From Thomasclavelia ramosa DSM 1402 (GTDB taxonomy: Bacteria > Bacillota_I > Bacilli_A > Erysipelotrichales > Coprobacillaceae), in the NCBI RefSeq assembly GCF_014131695.1, contig NZ_CP036346.1:2418001-2482000 (forward strand): DNA of 64,000 nt, given 5' to 3'. A program made the translations under genes and the position numbers. Shown here piece by piece: positions 51,950 to 60,999 of this stretch. Each line of letters starts with the position of its first letter. Position 1 is the first letter of the stretch. Below the pieces are notes generated by a model. The model saw nothing but the letters and a program-made list of their open reading frames with translations. It did no database searches and was not told where the DNA came from.

Positions 51950-52942
51950 CTACTCCTTTATTTCTACATATGCTTTATCATTTTTAATTTCATTAGGCAA
52001 AGTAATACCTAATTGTTTTAATACTTTTGTATTTACATAAACACTTAAATTTTCTTTAAATACTTTAACTGGAATATTTTCCACTTTTTCACCTTTTAAG
52101 ATTTTATCAACCATATTTGCAGTTTCTTTTCCAAGATCTTCGTAATTAATTCCAACACTTAAAAAACCACCATCTTGAACCATTGAATCAGCGCCTACAT
52201 ATAAAGGTACTTTTGCTTTAGCACAAGCAGGTCCTACCATATCCATTGCATTTGCTACAGTATTATCATTTGGAGCAAAGACTGCATCACATTTACTAGT
52301 TAATACATCAATTGCACTTTGCACTTCATTTACTCCAGTAACAGTTGTTTCAATCATTTCAATTCCTTTATCATCACAAAAAGCTTTTGCTTTAGCAATA
52401 TTAGTAACTGAATTTACTTCACCTTTATTATAAATGACTCCTATTTTTTTCAAATCCGGATTAACTTGTAAAGCTCTTTCTAAAATCATTTCAACTTGAA
52501 TCTCATCACTCGTTCCCGTAATATTTTTATCTGGTTTTTCAAGAGATGTAGTTAAACCAGCTTTAATTGGATCAGTTACCGCTGCAAAAACAACTGGTGT
52601 ATCAGTTGACATTTCAGCTGCTGTTTGAGCTACAGGAGTTGCGATTGCAACTACACAATCTTTTTTACTAGATTTAAAATCTTGAATAATCGACGGAGCT
52701 GTGTTCATATCTCCTTGAGCATTTTTAAAAGTATACTTAATATTTTCACCTTCTTTATATCCCAAAGCCTCCATCTGTTCATCAAAAGCATCTTTAATTG
52801 TATTTAATGATGTATGTTCAACATATTGAATAATCGCTACCTCTTTTACATCACCATTACTACTGCTATTTCCACATCCTGTTAAAGCTGTCATTGTTAA
52901 AGCTGATACTGCCATTAATTTAAATAGTTTATTAATTCTCAT
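51950..52942 (-). CDS. trpX: Tryptophan ABC transporter substrate-binding lipoprotein TrpX
   Basis: A 330-aa ABC_sub_bind family lipoprotein. A signal peptide with lipobox LTGCGNSS near residue 22 anchors it outside. The binding domain reads KEVAIIQYVEHTSLNTIKDAFDEQMEALGY with VVFAAVTDPIKAGLTTSLEKP and FAPNDNTVANAMDMV, the two-lobe fold of this family. It captures substrate for TrpY/TrpZ. The leader carries a tryptophan-type T-box, so expression should rise when tRNA-Trp is uncharged. Confidence 0.9.
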   Translation of the reverse strand: MRINKLFKLMAVSALTMTALTGCGNSSSNGDVKEVAIIQYVEHTSLNTIKDAFDEQMEALGYKEGENIKYTFKNAQGDMNTAPSIIQDFKSSKKDCVVAIATPVAQTAAEMSTDTPVVFAAVTDPIKAGLTTSLEKPDKNITGTSDEIQVEMILERALQVNPDLKKIGVIYNKGEVNSVTNIAKAKAFCDDKGIEMIETTVTGVNEVQSAIDVLTSKCDAVFAPNDNTVANAMDMVGPACAKAKVPLYVGADSMVQDGGFLSVGINYEDLGKETANMVDKILKGEKVENIPVKVFKENLSVYVNTKVLKQLGITLPNEIKNDKAYVEIKE

Positions 52943-53047
52943 TTTTATGTTCCCCTTTTTCTTTATAGTTTTTATCTTTTAAATTATAAAGAGCTACACC
53001 ATCGCTTATCTAATCTCATTTTTCTTCCCCTTTCGAAATCACATTTA

Positions 53048-53294
53048 AACAAAAAAACACCTGTCCTAAAAGGACAGATGTTAAAATCTGCTATACCACC
53101 TTATGGTCTTTGTCAAATGCTATCACATTTTTGCTTTGTAACGTAAGCTAACGTCAAAAGATACTCAAATTACTTCTTTCCCCTTTGCCTTCATGGGTCC
53201 ATTTACCAAAGTCGCATCTCTATCTAGCTTCCACCACCCTAGACTCTCTACAAGCGCGTTCGATGTTTTATCTCCCAATCACAAGTTTATCTAT
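53048..53294 (-). ncRNA. T-box riboswitch (tryptophan, UGG specifier)
   Basis: Minus-strand leader of trpXYZ. Stem I carries AGAGA and the GGTGGTGGAAG motif (around 53225-53255). The specifier codon is UGG, followed by ACCC (specifier at plus-strand 53199-53201). The T-box antiterminator sequence GGTGGTATAGCA lies at 53089-53100. Just beyond it is a strong terminator with arms AACATCTGTCCT/AGGACAGGTGTT and U7. Uncharged tRNA-Trp should stabilise the antiterminator. Leader length and element order are standard for T-boxes. Confidence 0.9.
53051..53082 (-). terminator. T-box terminator hairpin
   Basis: Stem of about 11 bp (AACATCTGTCCT pairing with AGGACAGGTGTT, one G-U or mismatch), loop UUUU, then U7 on the minus strand. 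It competes with the T-box antiterminator. Confidence 0.85.
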
Positions 53295-53300
53295 GAATAA

Positions 53301-53329
53301 AATCTATCACACATATTTCTCTTTGTCAA
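53301..53329 (-). promoter_or_regulatory. Promoter of the trpXYZ T-box transcript
   Basis: -35 TTGACA (plus-strand 53324-53329), 17-bp spacer, -10 TAGATT (53301-53306). The transcript would start near 53294. Confidence 0.7.
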
Positions 53330-53340
53330 TACGATTGAAT

Positions 53341-53945
53341 GCAAAAGCAGACTAATTATTAGTTTTAATCTGATATAGTTTCTCTAATTCATTAATCATT
53401 TGAATTGATGTAAACCTTTTTTATTTCCTAAAAGAAGACTGGCTTTAAAAAGATAATAAAAGAATTAAACTTAAATTTCTTTCCTAAAAACATCTCAAGA
53501 GAATATTTTAAATAGACTTTTAAAAGTATTTTTAATAAATCAAGAATAAGATAAAAATTTAATGAAATAGTTGATTAAAATATAATTTATTAAAGTCTAT
53601 GTATCAAATATGATAAAAAATCGACTTAAACAGTTTAAAGATCAGCTTAATTATTTCAATCACATTTACTATCTAAGACTTTTGTCAGTATAGATTTACA
53701 CCTATACTATTATAATGCCTTCGATATCTGTCATCACTATTCAGTAAATATTCTACCAAATAGCAATTAACCTATAATTACAAAAAGCTCTAACGGGCAG
53801 TGCTATTACAATTAGAAAAAATATATTATTAGAACAAAAAAGTCTTCAGAATATGGATCAGATCATGAATATTATTCCCTTATTCCGTTAGAAATAACGA
53901 AACTAGAAAACTTCAAGCTTTAATAACTTATTTGGATTGCATATA
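53341..53945. other. Gene-free stretch of about 600 bp
   Basis: Short fragments with coding-like composition appear on both strands (for example a minus-strand tail reading ELEKLYQIKTNN near 53350-53410), but there are stops in every frame and no ribosome binding sites. This is probably decayed gene sequence. No supportable feature. Confidence 0.45.
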
Positions 53946-53947
53946 AA

Positions 53948-53992
53948 AATACAGTGTTTTAGCAACTTACAATCAGTTAATAAGCACTATAT
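53948..53992 (-). terminator. Terminator of the Cys-rich small gene
   Basis: Arms AATATAGTG/CACTGTATT with a large loop and a U-rich minus-strand tail, directly after the stop codon at 53994. Confidence 0.55.
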
Positions 53993-53993
53993 T

Positions 53994-54197
53994 TTATTTG
54001 CGACTATTAAAAGTTTGACTAATCTCCAAAAATTCACGTTTTCCTATTATATAATCATAATAAACTTCCTGCGGTGAAGTACCTGCAAAAATCTTACAAA
54101 CTCCACAATTTTCACAGTCCCCATTTTTACATGCAAAAAGCTTGTTAAGATAGTTTTCTCGTTCACTTTTAGTAGTTTCTTTAATCAATTTAGCCAT
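53994..54197 (-). CDS. Small Cys-rich protein (67 aa)
   Basis: A 67-aa soluble protein with AAGGAG upstream. Four cysteines are grouped as CKNGDCENCGVCK (C-x4-C-x2-C-x2-C) around residues 23-34, suggesting a zinc or iron-sulfur site. The rest is charged and helical (KETTKSERENYLNKLF, then PQEVYYDYIIGKREFLEI). I do not recognise the family. It is monocistronic with its own terminator. It could be a small metal-binding regulator or a ferredoxin-like protein; neither is supported further. Confidence 0.65.
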   Translation of the reverse strand: MAKLIKETTKSERENYLNKLFACKNGDCENCGVCKIFAGTSPQEVYYDYIIGKREFLEISQTFNSRK

Positions 54198-54256
54198 TTT
54201 CCTATCTCCTTAATTCAATTATAGCAAAAGCACACAATTAATTCGCGTGCTTTGCT

Positions 54257-56287
54257 CTATAAAACGGCTATTAAATAACGTAAATAGATTTTTTTGAACA
54301 AATTTGCTTGTTTAAAATATGCATTTGTTTTATCTTGATAAAACTGCTCTACTATTTCAAGTTCTTCAATAGATATTTGATGTTGTGAAAAACGAGCTTT
54401 ATCAATTATTGTCTTTATCACATCACAATTAATTTTCAATTTAGTTAAATAGTAATAATAATAACAGACTTTTTGATTACTATTAGCAGCTCCTTTAAAC
54501 ATTCGTTTTTTACGAATTCTTGCTTGAAATAAAACTATAAAGATAAAGATCATCCCTCCTGCTAAATAATAAATATAAACAGGAATTTGAAAACTATCAT
54601 TTTGAGAAATTTGTTGAATATTCGGTTTTTCTGGCTCCACTGGCTGTGGTGTTTTATCACCTTGGTTAGGTGCAGGAGTAATTGTATCAGTTGGTGTATT
54701 CGGATTTTCACTACTTGTTGGAGTCGCTTCAATTGGTATCCAGCCCAAATATTCATCATAAATTTCAACCCAAGCATGAGCATTACTATCCCTAACTATC
54801 AATTTACCAGCATTGTTCTTACTTCCCGGCACTTGATAGCCAACAACAAAACGTGCGGGATATCCCCTACTTCTTAACATTAATGCTAATGTTGAAGCAT
54901 AGTGAACACAATACCCTTTCTTATTAGTATTTAAAAAATAATCAACAACATCCACATTATCAGGTGTATTTCCCGGTCTCAAGGTATAAGAAGTATTAGC
55001 CGCTAAAGCATTTGTACACTGTGTAATATAATTGAAAATATTACCATTATCAATAACATTATGCTGCTTTAAAAAATTCTCAATAATCGATTTTGTTTCC
55101 TCAGGAACTGATGTTAATTTTTCATCATCTTCATTCCCTTGTCCAAAATATTCATCGTAGTAGTCCTGTGTTCCATTACGCTCGGCTATTTCCTTTAATA
55201 ATTCTCCTTTGGCTTTATAATCGATCGTTGATAATAGAGCATTAAAATCATCATTAGGTATAATCATCTCATATGTTTGAGGGTTTTTACCCTCATAGTG
55301 GTCACCATAATATGTCATATCGTCATTAATGATAAAGTATGGTGTATAATTACGTTGACTATAACCACTGATTTGATTAACTTCAATAACTTGACGAGAA
55401 GTCTTTGTAATATTTGCAATCTTCTCTAGGTTATTTTTAAACCATTCTGTTTCAACGCGACTATGAGAAGTCCCCCATTTACCATCTTCATACAAGTCAT
55501 AAGCAATTCCTCGAATCTTGAAATTATTTAAAGTCACTTCACCAGCAATTGTAAAATCTAATGAGTTACGATAATGACGATCCCCTTGGCTATTGACATT
55601 GTATTCCTCTTTTATATTTCCAGGAGTTGAAATTGGTGTTCTGGCATTATCAAACAAACTATACTTTGAAGGACGATATGTACTTATTGGAAATGATATA
55701 TATGTTATTGCCATGGCAACTACACTAATGATAATCATTGGTATTTTTAATATAGCCCCTTTTTGCAAAGCACCAATCAATAAAATCAAAACATATAAAA
55801 CATAACATGCTAGAAAATACCATGGTGGTGTAATCGTAAATAATAATTCAATAAAAACACCTGGTAATAAAGCCAAAATAGCTAATGTATATTTTTGTTT
55901 ATCAATTGCAATTACAGCTGATAAAAATAATGGGATAAAAATCAGCAAAAAAGCTAAGATACAAATTTGGGGATCATCATAAAAAATATACGTACTTTCA
56001 AAATTAAAATCATATACAGAAACTTCACGATACTTATAAATAATAATTGAAGTTATGTATGTTAAACAATCCATCGTACTAGGAATCAATAATAAGATTC
56101 CATCAGCAATAATACTCCCGATAACAAACTTCTTTTTACCTTGAATATAATTAAATCCCAAATATATTAACAAACCTACTATAATACAAGAAATAAAAAT
56201 AAAATGATTGTTCGAACTAAAATTAAAAGAATAAACTAACGAGCCTACTGAACCAATAATTCCTAATAAATAAATTAATAACTTCAT
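54257..56287 (-). CDS. Transglutaminase-domain membrane protein (TgpA-like)
   Basis: A 676-aa protein. About six membrane spans occupy residues 1-205, followed by a large extracytoplasmic region. The transglutaminase/protease core carries the Cys in KGYCVHYASTLALMLRSRGYPARFVVGYQV, His in DSNAHAWVEIYDEY and Asp further on. A Pro/Thr-rich linker, one more membrane span (near residues 583-602) and a C-terminal cytoplasmic DUF4129-like tail complete it. It is the third gene of the MoxR-DUF58-transglutaminase trio, which is widespread but poorly understood. A cell-envelope role is likely (inference). Confidence 0.9.
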   Translation of the reverse strand: MKLLIYLLGIIGSVGSLVYSFNFSSNNHFIFISCIIVGLLIYLGFNYIQGKKKFVIGSIIADGILLLIPSTMDCLTYITSIIIYKYREVSVYDFNFESTYIFYDDPQICILAFLLIFIPLFLSAVIAIDKQKYTLAILALLPGVFIELLFTITPPWYFLACYVLYVLILLIGALQKGAILKIPMIIISVVAMAITYISFPISTYRPSKYSLFDNARTPISTPGNIKEEYNVNSQGDRHYRNSLDFTIAGEVTLNNFKIRGIAYDLYEDGKWGTSHSRVETEWFKNNLEKIANITKTSRQVIEVNQISGYSQRNYTPYFIINDDMTYYGDHYEGKNPQTYEMIIPNDDFNALLSTIDYKAKGELLKEIAERNGTQDYYDEYFGQGNEDDEKLTSVPEETKSIIENFLKQHNVIDNGNIFNYITQCTNALAANTSYTLRPGNTPDNVDVVDYFLNTNKKGYCVHYASTLALMLRSRGYPARFVVGYQVPGSKNNAGKLIVRDSNAHAWVEIYDEYLGWIPIEATPTSSENPNTPTDTITPAPNQGDKTPQPVEPEKPNIQQISQNDSFQIPVYIYYLAGGMIFIFIVLFQARIRKKRMFKGAANSNQKVCYYYYYLTKLKINCDVIKTIIDKARFSQHQISIEELEIVEQFYQDKTNAYFKQANLFKKIYLRYLIAVL

Positions 56288-57192
56288 CAGCGGCCACCTT
56301 CCACTTTCATGATTCCATTATAGCTAATAACAAACTCATAATTATGTTTAGAAATATCTGACTGATACTCTTTATTCCATAACAAATATTTAAACATTTC
56401 GTCATATTCTTGAATACTTTTAATTTCCTTATTTGATAATAGAAAGCCAATTTGTCGTTTTAATAAAAAACCACAAAAGGTATCAAGATAACCAAAAACT
56501 AAATCATTATGATCATCATTGTCATCAAAACTAACATACAGATTAATTACTTCACCTACTAACATCGCATTATCTTTAACTAAAATATCTTGATAACGGG
56601 CACTAAGTTTCCAGTGAATATTTTTCAACTGATCCCCCTCTTGATATTTGTGAATATCATATATTTCTGTAGGATCATCTCCTTTACGATTCACAGCATA
56701 AACTTCGTCACCAACTCGTGGTAGTTGATGTGCGTACTCTTTGAAATCTAATTCTACCCTCTTTGGATAAATAGTAATTGGTATCTCATAATGGCATCTC
56801 TTTTTTATGCAAAATAGATTTAGACAATCGTATTGGTAGTATGTATTAATAATAAAATTTCTTCCCCCACAATGTTTAAATACTAAAGTTAATCCGTCTT
56901 GATTTCCCTTGATCAAATACTTTTGATCCTCAACAACAAACTTTATTGCTCCAAGCCCTAAATTATCCTTAATTATTTTAATCTTTACAAAGTCATCTTG
57001 AATAACTTTTTGATTCAAAATAGCAAAATCCAGCTTAGTAAATTTAAAACTCATAACTAAATAAAAAAGTGATAAAACTGGTAAAATCAGAATCAATAAA
57101 AGAAAATAATATGAAAAATATCCAACAAAAGCAATATAGAAAAATACCCCAAATCCAATTAATAACAAATAAGCAAGACGATAGCGAAACAT
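56287..57192 (-). CDS. DUF58 domain protein
   Basis: A 301-aa protein with two N-terminal membrane helices (residues ~7-50). Downstream sits the DUF58 signature RKGDDPTEIYDIHKYQEGDQLKNIHWKLSARYQDILVKD, near residues 165-205, and a vWA-like remainder. It lies between the MoxR ATPase and the transglutaminase, with 1-3 bases separating the genes. The family is thought to serve as a membrane partner of the MoxR ATPase. Confidence 0.9.
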   Translation of the reverse strand: MFRYRLAYLLLIGFGVFFYIAFVGYFSYYFLLLILILPVLSLFYLVMSFKFTKLDFAILNQKVIQDDFVKIKIIKDNLGLGAIKFVVEDQKYLIKGNQDGLTLVFKHCGGRNFIINTYYQYDCLNLFCIKKRCHYEIPITIYPKRVELDFKEYAHQLPRVGDEVYAVNRKGDDPTEIYDIHKYQEGDQLKNIHWKLSARYQDILVKDNAMLVGEVINLYVSFDDNDDHNDLVFGYLDTFCGFLLKRQIGFLLSNKEIKSIQEYDEMFKYLLWNKEYQSDISKHNYEFVISYNGIMKVEGGR

Positions 57193-57194
57193 AA

Positions 57195-58127
57195 CTACTT
57201 ATATGCAATTGGTGCAATCTTCATCATGATATCTTCCATAATTATTTGAAAATTTTCACGATTCTTTTTAACACTTGGCATTAAGAAAATCCGATGATTT
57301 AGGGTTTCATATAAGTTTTCGTTAATATCTTCAACAATAACATAGTCCCGACCATTTAAATATGCACTAGCTTGAGCCGCTTTCATCAATGCAATCGAAG
57401 CACGAGGAGAAGCCCCTAATTCAATTTTTTCATGAATTCTTGTCTGTTGAACGATTTGAACAATATATTTCACTAAACTTTCATCTAAATGAATTTTAGT
57501 AACTGCTTCTTGCATCATGAGCAATTCCTGAGGCGATAAAACCGGGTTGATTGAATTAATTGGATTTCCACTTTTTTTTCGATTTATAATTTCAATCTCA
57601 CTCATTTCATCAGGATAACCTAATGATAAACGCATCATAAAACGATCCAACTGAGAATCTGGTAACATTTGTGTTCCAGCACTTCCAAACGGATTTTGTG
57701 TTGCAATAACAATAAACGGCTTAGCAGTTGGATAAGTTAACCCATCAACACTAATCATTCCTTCTTCCATAACCTGCAATAGTGCTGATTGTGTTTTACT
57801 TGACGTCCGATTAATTTCATCAGCCAAAAAGATATTTGTAAATAGCGGTCCTTTTTTAAAAGTCATTTCTTTTGTTTCAAAATCATAAACAGAATACCCT
57901 AATAAATCACTTGGTAAAACATCAGAGGTTAATTGAACCCGCTGATAATCTAACTGTATTGCCTTTGTTAAAGCAACCGCTAAATTAGTTTTCCCGACCC
58001 CAGGAATATCTTCAAGTAGAATATGTCCATTAGCTAATAGAGCAATAACTACTTTTTTTAAAACATCATCTTTTCCTAATACAGCCTTTTTTACTTCATT
58101 AATCAATAGTTCTAATTTTTCATTCAT
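57195..58127 (-). CDS. MoxR-family AAA+ ATPase
   Basis: A 310-aa AAA_3 ATPase. The Walker A is EDIPGVGKTN, Walker B is FLADEINRTSSKTQSALLQVMEE, sensor 1 is VIATQNPFGSAGTQMLPDSQLDRFMMRL, and the arginine-finger region follows. MoxR proteins act as chaperones or activators of vWA/DUF58 partners. It heads the three-gene operon; the start follows GGAGAGG. Confidence 0.93.
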   Translation of the reverse strand: MNEKLELLINEVKKAVLGKDDVLKKVVIALLANGHILLEDIPGVGKTNLAVALTKAIQLDYQRVQLTSDVLPSDLLGYSVYDFETKEMTFKKGPLFTNIFLADEINRTSSKTQSALLQVMEEGMISVDGLTYPTAKPFIVIATQNPFGSAGTQMLPDSQLDRFMMRLSLGYPDEMSEIEIINRKKSGNPINSINPVLSPQELLMMQEAVTKIHLDESLVKYIVQIVQQTRIHEKIELGASPRASIALMKAAQASAYLNGRDYVIVEDINENLYETLNHRIFLMPSVKKNRENFQIIMEDIMMKIAPIAYK

Positions 58128-58269
58128 AGTCCCTCTCCTTATATTTCTACTACAATATCTAAACTAAACCCTAAGTTAATGCCATTACTATAAGACTATT
58201 TTATCATATTATTAGATTATTTAATTATTAATTTGTCTTAACAAAAAAATATCTCACCTTCACCACATC

Positions 58270-58295
58270 AAAAAAGCAACAGATGCAACTGTTGC
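58270..58295 (-). terminator. Terminator of the NSS transporter gene
   Basis: 7-bp GC-rich stem GCAACAG/CTGTTGC with loop ATGCAA and A's on the plus strand giving U5 on the minus. Confidence 0.75.
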
Positions 58296-58307
58296 CCATT
58301 ATTATCT

Positions 58308-59678
58308 TTATGCGAATAGTTTCTCCCATAATCCAAATAGAAAAATAAAAATAACAATTAGGGGGAGAATCCAACTAATGTAAAATTTGGCTTTTTCAGG
58401 AAAATGCAAGCCCTCACCGGCATTAGCCTCGGTCATAAACTTCTTCCAACCCCAACCTAGACGCCGAGTACAGAAAAACAAAAATACAAGTGATCCTAAT
58501 GGCATAATTACATTAGAAACTAAAAAGTCTAATAAATCTAAAACTGCACTCCCCGGTCCAAATGGCTGAAATCCAGATAAAACACTATATCCAACTGCAC
58601 AAGGAATACTACCAAGAACAATAATAATAAAATTTAAAATGACACTTTTCTTCCTTGACCAATTTAATAGATCCATTGAAAATGAAACAATATTTTCAAA
58701 TACGGCAATAATCGTAGAGAGAGCCGCAAAATTCATAAAAACAAAAAACAAGGTACCCCAAATTTGACCATTTTCCATAACATTAAAAATATTTGGCAGT
58801 GTCACAAAAACTAATCCCGGTCCACTTCCTGCATCCACCCCAAAAGACATACAAGCTGGAAAAATAATCAATCCTGCCATTGTTGCAACAAAAGTATCTA
58901 GCGCTAAAACACGTAACCCTTCGCCAGTTAAAGAATGTTCTCTACCAATATAACTACCAAAAATAGCCATTCCCCCCATTCCAATACTCAAAGTAAAAAA
59001 TGCTTGTCCCATTGCACCATAAACAGCATTAAAGATTCCATTTTCCATCAATAAATTAAAATCTGGAACTAAGTAAAATTCAACTCCTTTTATTGCACCG
59101 TCTAAACTCAAAGACTTCACAACTAATAAGAGCATCACTCCTAGCAATAATCCCATCATTACTTTCGTTACTTTTTCAACACCTCGTTGAAGACCAACAG
59201 CACAAATTCCACAGCCGATCACAACAATCAAGATCATCCAAAAAATACTAGCTTGTGGATCTGCTTGAAGACTGACAAAAACATTATTGACTTCACTTGG
59301 ATTTAGTCCAATAAAATCACCATTCAACATTTTAACAAAATAGGCTAGCATCCAGCCGGCAATAGTCGTATAAAACATTACTAACAAATAATTTCCCACC
59401 ATTGCGACATACGAAAATATGTGCCATTTTTGTCCTTTCTTTTCTAAAACATGAAAACTTTTAGCAATACTCTTTTGAGAAGCGCGTCCAACTGAGTATT
59501 CCATTACAATGATTGGTAAACCTAATATGATCAGGAAAAATAAATAGACTAATACAAATGCCCCTCCACCGTATTTTCCAACCATATACGGAAAACGCCA
59601 AATATTTCCTAATCCAATCGCACATCCAGCAGATAATAAAATAAAACCTAGACGTGATGATAATCTTTCTCTGTTCAT
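58308..59678 (-). CDS. Sodium:neurotransmitter symporter (NSS) family transporter
   Basis: About 456 aa, 11-12 spans of the LeuT fold. SRLGFILLSAGCAIGLGNIWRFPYMVGKYGGGAFVLVYLFFL at the N-terminus is the family hallmark, including the unwound TM1 (NIWRFPY). The TM6 region (GQAFFTLSIGMGGMAIFGSY) is conserved as well. Bacterial members carry amino acids with Na+. The start ATG at 59676-59678 follows GGAGA. Monocistronic. Substrate unknown; amino acids such as Trp, Leu or Ala are typical. Confidence 0.92.
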   Translation of the reverse strand: MNRERLSSRLGFILLSAGCAIGLGNIWRFPYMVGKYGGGAFVLVYLFFLIILGLPIIVMEYSVGRASQKSIAKSFHVLEKKGQKWHIFSYVAMVGNYLLVMFYTTIAGWMLAYFVKMLNGDFIGLNPSEVNNVFVSLQADPQASIFWMILIVVIGCGICAVGLQRGVEKVTKVMMGLLLGVMLLLVVKSLSLDGAIKGVEFYLVPDFNLLMENGIFNAVYGAMGQAFFTLSIGMGGMAIFGSYIGREHSLTGEGLRVLALDTFVATMAGLIIFPACMSFGVDAGSGPGLVFVTLPNIFNVMENGQIWGTLFFVFMNFAALSTIIAVFENIVSFSMDLLNWSRKKSVILNFIIIVLGSIPCAVGYSVLSGFQPFGPGSAVLDLLDFLVSNVIMPLGSLVFLFFCTRRLGWGWKKFMTEANAGEGLHFPEKAKFYISWILPLIVIFIFLFGLWEKLFA

Positions 59679-59793
59679 CAAATTGTCTCCTTTTTAAAAC
59701 AATGCCTTAATTGTAAAGGAAATCATAAAATCCGTCAATCAATAAGAAAAAGTTATGATAACGATTTAATTTATCATAACTTAAATATAATAA

Positions 59794-60645
59794 TTATTTT
59801 TTCTTTACCGGAATCCAAATTTCTGAATAATAATTTTCATCATGATTGCCTCGTGGATAGTCCTCACACGGTGTATACATTTCAATATTATAATGCTCAG
59901 CAACTTCGTATGTATCATTATTTGGTAACCATTCAGAAAAAATCTTTGTATTCACTTCTTGCAATGATTTAGGTACAGCACCATGACAAGCAAATACTGC
60001 CCATGTTAATTATGGAATTTCACAAACTTCATACCCATCTGGAATTTCACTGTCCAAAACATACTCATCAGCAATCAAATATTTAAATCCTTCATCTTTT
60101 TCATCTTCAATGCAAACCCCGTATACACCACACACTTTTTTATCAGCGGACTGCATATGCTCTCCCCAAAATTTAGGAATCTCATTAAATGCACAATCAA
60201 AATCAAACCTTCTTGCCTTACCTAAGACTGTAAATGCTTCTTTTTCAATAATTTTGTAATCCATGGTTGAACCACCTTTCAAAGTAAACTGTATTTTTAA
60301 CGGAGCAAAAGATTTAATCATCAATTGCTCTTTTCTTGCGACAGTCGGAGTAACTCCGTGAAATCGAGTGAATGCTTTAGTAAAACTATCTGGTGAATCA
60401 TAACCATATTCTAATGCAATTTCAATAATCTTCTTATTCGTAGTAATGACCTCACTACCAGCTAGTGATAATCTTCGATAACGAATATACTCTGCAACAC
60501 TAAAACCACATAGAATTCTAAATGCTTTTTGAAAATAAAAACTTGAAACATATGCTTCATTTGCAACATCTACAATCTTAATATCTTCTTTAAGATGTTC
60601 TTCAATGTATTTTAAAGCATTACTAATTCCATCAGTCCAATTCAT
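59794..60645 (-). pseudogene. AraC family regulator with GyrI-like domain, interrupted by a stop
   Basis: An N-terminal AraC HTH pair (residues ~4-100, VANEAYVSSFYFQKAFRILCGFSVAEYIRYRRLSLAG and SPDSFTKAFTRFHGVTP) is followed by a GyrI-like effector domain. Translation stops at TAA 60010-60012 after CEIP. The same frame continues without another stop to 59794 as LTWAVFACHGAVPKSL and, later, SEWLPNNDTYEVAEHY and SEIWIPVKKK, which is the normal end of this family. So a single base change, probably AAA to TAA, cut off about 70 residues. It may be inactive or a truncated but DNA-binding form. Confidence 0.8.
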
Positions 60646-60869
60646 TGTGTTCCTCCTTTGTCAAATCAATCATAACAAATCTTCAATCCTAACATCCCGA
60701 CATTTCTTGCTCACTTTTGTCTAGTTGATTCATATACATATTATAGTGAATTATTTCATAATCAATGAAATATTTAGAAGATTATTTGGCAATAATTTAT
60801 CTAATGATTAAATTTAACTATTTTTTTATCATTTTCTAACAAAACATAGGGGTAAAATTGATAAATTTG

Positions 60870-60878
60870 TGATATAAT
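60870..60878 (+). promoter_or_regulatory. Extended -10 promoter of the corA leader
   Basis: TGATATAAT (TGN plus TATAAT, hexamer 60873-60878). There is no good -35 at 17 bp, consistent with an extended -10 promoter. The transcript would start near 60885, giving a leader of about 115 nt. Confidence 0.6.
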
Positions 60879-60902
60879 TAACCGTCGAAAGAAGGTGTTT
60901 TT

Positions 60903-60953
60903 ATGTCCCCTGTGCCCGAGCGATTGTGCGCTAAGAAAAAGAAAATAAAATAG
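60903..60953 (+). CDS. Leader peptide of the corA-like gene (16 aa)
   Basis: ATG start 5 bases after GAAGGTG. The product is MSPVPERLCAKKKKIK, Pro/Glu near the start and then strongly basic. That order is like the Mg2+-sensing leader peptide MgtL (Pro- and acid-rich N-terminus then basic C-terminus). The stop at 60951-60953 ends 5 bases before RNA segment 1 (60958-60965) of a three-way hairpin switch. It lies in the leader of a magnesium transporter. Translation is supported by the ribosome binding site; function is inferred. Confidence 0.6.
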   Translation: MSPVPERLCAKKKKIK

Positions 60954-60957
60954 AGAA

Positions 60958-60996
60958 ACAGGAGGCATAAACATGAACCTCCTGTAAGTGGAGGTT
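60958..60996 (+). promoter_or_regulatory. Mutually exclusive RNA hairpins controlling corA translation
   Basis: Segment 1 ACAGGAGG (60958-60965) pairs perfectly with segment 2 CCTCCTGT (60978-60985), loop 12 nt. Segment 2 in the form AACCTCC (60976-60982) also pairs perfectly with segment 3 GGAGGTT (60990-60996), the Shine-Dalgarno of corA. Only one of the two can form at a time. Pairing 1:2 frees the corA ribosome binding site; pairing 2:3 hides it. A second tiny ORF, MNLL (60973-60987), has segment 1 as its own ribosome binding site and ends 3 bases before segment 3. Confidence 0.65.
60973..60987 (+). CDS. Second leader mini-ORF (MNLL)
   Basis: ATG at 60973 with a perfect AGGAGG 7 bases upstream, codons AAC CTC CTG, stop TAA at 60985-60987. 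The stop abuts an in-frame GTG (60988) and precedes the corA ribosome binding site by 2 bases, so terminating ribosomes could reinitiate on corA. Translating it would also melt segment 2 of the hairpin switch. Too short for certainty. Confidence 0.4.
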   Translation: MNLL

Positions 60997-60999
60997 ATT

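Noticed and set aside
53341-53945. Broken coding fragments on both strands
   Set aside because: Stops in all frames and no recognisable domain long enough to name a parent gene.
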